Part shown: in pieces, positions 5,274 through 6,767 of the stretch
Numbering within the stretch: the stretch's first letter is position 1
How the letters are laid out: the number at the start of each line of letters is the position of its first letter
Assembly (NCBI GenBank): GCA_016200955.1
Contig: JACQDU010000437.1
Coordinates: 1-6,767 of the forward strand
Source of the DNA: a bacterium
GTDB taxonomy: Bacteria; Planctomycetota; J058; JACQDU01
DNA: 6,767 bases
Reading direction: 5' to 3'
The notes under the pieces: model-generated
What the model was told of the DNA's origin: nothing
The model's input: only the letters and a program-made list of their open reading frames with translations
The model's database searches: none
Program-made: the position numbers and the translations under genes

Positions 5274-6289
5274 CTACTTCCCGCCGTCGTCCTTCTTCTC
5301 GTCCTTCTTGCCGCCGGCCTTGTCGGCCTTCAGGCCCGCGAGCTCCTTGTCCTTCTGCTCGAAGAAGTCCTTCGCCTGCGGATTCGAGCCGAACTTCTTC
5401 TTGAGCGCCTTCAAGGCATCCTCGTAGGTCTCGATGTCCTTCGTCTCCTTGGCGGCCATGAGGATCAAGCTGTAGAAGACGCCGACCTCGTCCTCACCCG
5501 AGGGAGCGGGTTTGCCCGCTTTCTTCCACTCGATGAACTTCTTCCCGGCCGCCGGGGCTTCGGCCTCCGAGCCGATCGCCGAGGCCACCTCGACGACCCA
5601 CGTGTCGACGACCTTCGACCGCGCCGCCTCGAGCTTCTTCTTCTGATCGTCCGAGAGCGTTCCGAGGCCCGGAGTCTCCTTGTCTGCCTGATCGAGGTCC
5701 ACGCGGCCGGCCTGGAGCTCGAGCACGAGGACCTCGAACTTCGCGGTCTTGTCCCCGGACTCGGCCTTCTTCTTGAGGTCGAGGTACTGGTCGAGGGTCT
5801 GCTTGGCCGTCTTCGCCGTCTCCTCGAAGCTCGCGATCGACGGCTCGGCCTCGTGCGTCGCCATCACGAAGCCGTCCTTGTCCATGAAGACGAGGTGCGG
5901 GAAGCCCCTGCCGCCCTTCTTCGAGAGGAGGTTCGGATGCTTGTCGGTCTTGACCTGCGAGGTCACGTGGAGGAAGACGACGTACTTCTTCGCGAAATCG
6001 GCGAACTTCGGGTCGACGAGCGCGCCGCGCTCGAGCTGGTCGCAAGGCGGTCAAAAAGCGTAGCTGCGCGTGAAGTAAGCGAAGATGAGCTTGCCCGACT
6101 TCTTCGACTCCTCGAGCGCCTTGTCGTAGTCCGTGATCCAGCCGCCCGACTTCACCCAGCCTTCCGCGAGCTTCGCGTCGCGCTTCTTCACGAGCTCCTC
6201 CTGCGACACCTCGCCGTGCTGCGCGAGAGCGGGGGACGAGAGGCCTAAGACGAGAGAGAGAGTGCGGCCGCGACGGTCCAGGGCTTCAT
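5274..6289 (-). CDS. Exported thioredoxin-fold selenoprotein (UPPC motif), with leader frameshift
   Basis: Taking TGA 6053-6051 as selenocysteine and removing two bases from the CT tract at 6262-6252 gives a 337-residue protein. Residues 1-22 are a Sec signal peptide (M-K-P-W start, hydrophobic core, S-P-A-L-A ending at A22). About 55 residues then lead into a thioredoxin-like domain: strand K-L-I-F-A-Y-F-T-R-S-Y-A-F, redox motif U79-P-P-C82, D-Q-L-E-R-G, strand Y-V-V-F-L-H-V, and the cis-Pro strand G-F-P-H-L-V-F-M-D-K-D-G near P130. A helical, Lys/Glu-rich C-terminal half of about 190 residues ends in a charged tail. It would act as a periplasmic or cell-surface thiol-disulfide or peroxide reductase; partner unknown. 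ATG 6289 is chosen because AAGGAG stands five bases upstream. Without recoding, translation stops at a TAG 14 codons in, because of the CT tract, and the body then stops at TGA where the first Cys of CxxC belongs. A nonsense mutation is the alternative. Confidence 0.82.
6017..6033 (-). promoter_or_regulatory. SECIS-like hairpin after the in-frame UGA
   Basis: On the mRNA, CGAGCGC (6033-6027), a GGC loop and GCGCUCG (6023-6017) form a perfect 7-bp stem starting 17 bases after the UGA at 6053-6051. Bacterial SECIS elements lie within the coding region just past the UGA, with a short apical loop containing G; both distance and loop fit. Its role, binding SelB to deliver Sec-tRNA, is inferred from the family. 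Confidence 0.6.
6252..6262 (-). repeat. (CT)n microsatellite in the signal-peptide codons
   Basis: Eleven bases of CT repeat lie 27 bases into the gene, read from ATG 6289. One fewer CT unit would join the start M-K-P-W-T-V-A-A-A-L-S-L to V-L-G-L-S-S-P-A-L-A in one frame; with the length seen here the start frame stops at TAG. This is either phase variation by slippage, an assembly error, or a disabled allele. Confidence 0.8.
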
Positions 6290-6294
6290 GCGAT

Positions 6295-6300
6295 CTCCTT
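6295..6300 (-). promoter_or_regulatory. Ribosome-binding site deciding ATG 6289
   Basis: AAGGAG stands five bases before ATG 6289, the best Shine-Dalgarno match in the window. It supports this start even though the ATG is out of frame with the rest of the protein because of the CT tract, and so argues for a two-base slip rather than a different start. Confidence 0.8.
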
Positions 6301-6318
6301 GGGTTTCGGGGGAGCCGG

Positions 6319-6348
6319 ATCCTAACATTGGCCCGCGTGATGGGTCAC
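6319..6348 (-). promoter_or_regulatory. Weak possible promoter for the selenoprotein-like gene
   Basis: In the 55-base gap after the peptidase stop, GTGACC (6348-6343) and TAGGAT (6324-6319) each match four of six sigma70 consensus bases with an 18-base spacer. Without a palindrome or other support this may be chance; read-through from the peptidase gene is equally possible. Confidence 0.22.
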
Positions 6349-6767
6349 GCGAAGGCTTCTTCCAGGCCGATGATCAGGCTCGAGATCGCGCCACGCTCCC
6401 TCTCCGAGAGCGGGCGCTTCCTCGCAGCGGCCTGGAGCTCGCGCACGGTCTTCTCCGCCCTCTCGGCGTCGAGGGAGAACGGAGCGAGCGTCGAGGCGAG
6501 CTCCCCGAGCGTCGCGAGGGTGCCCGCGTCGTCGCGCGCGTCCGCGTAAACGCGCTTCCCGGGCGCAAGGGCGGCGTCGCGCGCGAGCGCGGCGAGGAAC
6601 CTCGCGGTGGCCTCGATCTTCGCGAGGTCGAGCAGGTCGGGCGTGTCGAGAGGAGTGTGGTAGACCCTCGACCTCCCGCAGGTGAGGAAGACGAACGGCA
6701 CCCTCCTCCTCCAGAAGGGCTCGTAGTCGCTGAGAGGAGGGATCACGTCGGCGTCGAGCCGGCGCGC
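6345..6767 (-). CDS. M28-family zinc aminopeptidase, C-terminal part (5' end outside window)
   Basis: The 140 visible residues are open to the window edge. They begin in the last part of the catalytic domain: S-D-Y-E-P-F-W-R-R-R-V-P-F-V-F-L-T matches the family pattern SDHxPFWxxGIPALFLT, and V-Y-H-T-P-L-D-T-P-D-L-L-D at residues 35-47 matches the YHxPxDTxDKID motif whose His (H37 here) is the last zinc ligand. The other ligands lie upstream, outside the window. The Gly of the usual GIP is Arg. An Ala/Arg/Glu-rich helical tail of about 80 residues follows the domain. M28 enzymes remove N-terminal residues from peptides and are often exported; whether this one is cannot be seen. It lies 55 bases ahead of the selenoprotein-like gene, so the two might share a transcript. 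Confidence 0.82.
   Translation of the reverse strand, partial: ARRLDADVIPPLSDYEPFWRRRVPFVFLTCGRSRVYHTPLDTPDLLDLAKIEATARFLAALARDAALAPGKRVYADARDDAGTLATLGELASTLAPFSLDAERAEKTVRELQAAARKRPLSERERGAISSLIIGLEEAFA

Noticed and set aside
5274..5966. A 230-residue protein starting at GTG 5966 as the complete gene
   Set aside because: It starts inside the thioredoxin fold (F-L-H-V-T-S) without a ribosome-binding site; the coding sequence clearly continues upstream through the in-frame TGA to the signal peptide.
3726..6248. A plus-strand open frame of about 840 codons
   Set aside because: It is antisense to the PLP enzyme and the selenoprotein-like gene and is made largely of Arg, Leu, Glu, Asp and Val with no recognisable domain, as expected from the complement of high-GC codons.

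Overview
The window is GC-rich and gene-dense, and every convincing gene lies on the minus strand, so transcription runs from position 6767 down to 1. GTG starts, 4-base GTGA/ATGA overlaps and a third-position G/C bias suggest a high-GC Gram-negative-type bacterium. A Sec/SPI signal peptide and a likely SPII lipoprotein agree with this. A myxobacterial, deltaproteobacterial, acidobacterial or planctomycete-like genome would fit, but no marker gene fixes the lineage. A likely selenocysteine codon implies that the organism makes selenoproteins.

Layout in the direction of transcription: (1) 6767-6345, the 3' end of an M28-type zinc aminopeptidase. (2) 6289-5274, an exported thioredoxin-fold protein whose CxxC motif reads TGA-Pro-Pro-Cys. 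Coding sequence continues in the same frame on both sides of the TGA, and a perfect hairpin follows at the distance expected of a bacterial SECIS, so this is probably a UPPC selenoprotein. Its signal-peptide codons are also broken by a (CT)n microsatellite that is two bases out of frame. (3) 5273-5160, an intergenic stretch with two hairpins; the second is a perfect 9-bp palindrome overlapping a possible sigma70 promoter. (4) 5159-475, a compact set of five genes: a kynureninase-like PLP enzyme, a small membrane-anchored protein with no normal start codon, a 4-hydroxybenzoyl-CoA-type thioesterase, a benzoate-CoA-ligase-family enzyme and a creatininase-family metal amidohydrolase. (5) 474-391, an inverted repeat built of 8-bp direct repeats. 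(6) 430-20, a small putative lipoprotein, followed by the probable first codons of another gene.

The five-gene set reads most naturally as aromatic amino-acid or aromatic-acid catabolism. A kynureninase-type reaction would give anthranilate, the ligase would activate an aryl carboxylate to its CoA thioester, and the thioesterase would hydrolyse aryl- or acyl-CoA. The creatininase-family enzyme could be an amide or formamide hydrolase, possibly the missing N-formylkynurenine deformylase; that is inference. The tryptophan dioxygenase and the downstream ring-attack enzymes are not in the window.

The strongest unusual signals are the UPPC selenoprotein with its SECIS-like hairpin, the microsatellite frameshift in its leader, the gene lacking a canonical start directly after the PLP enzyme, and the octamer-built inverted repeat that runs into the lipoprotein gene.
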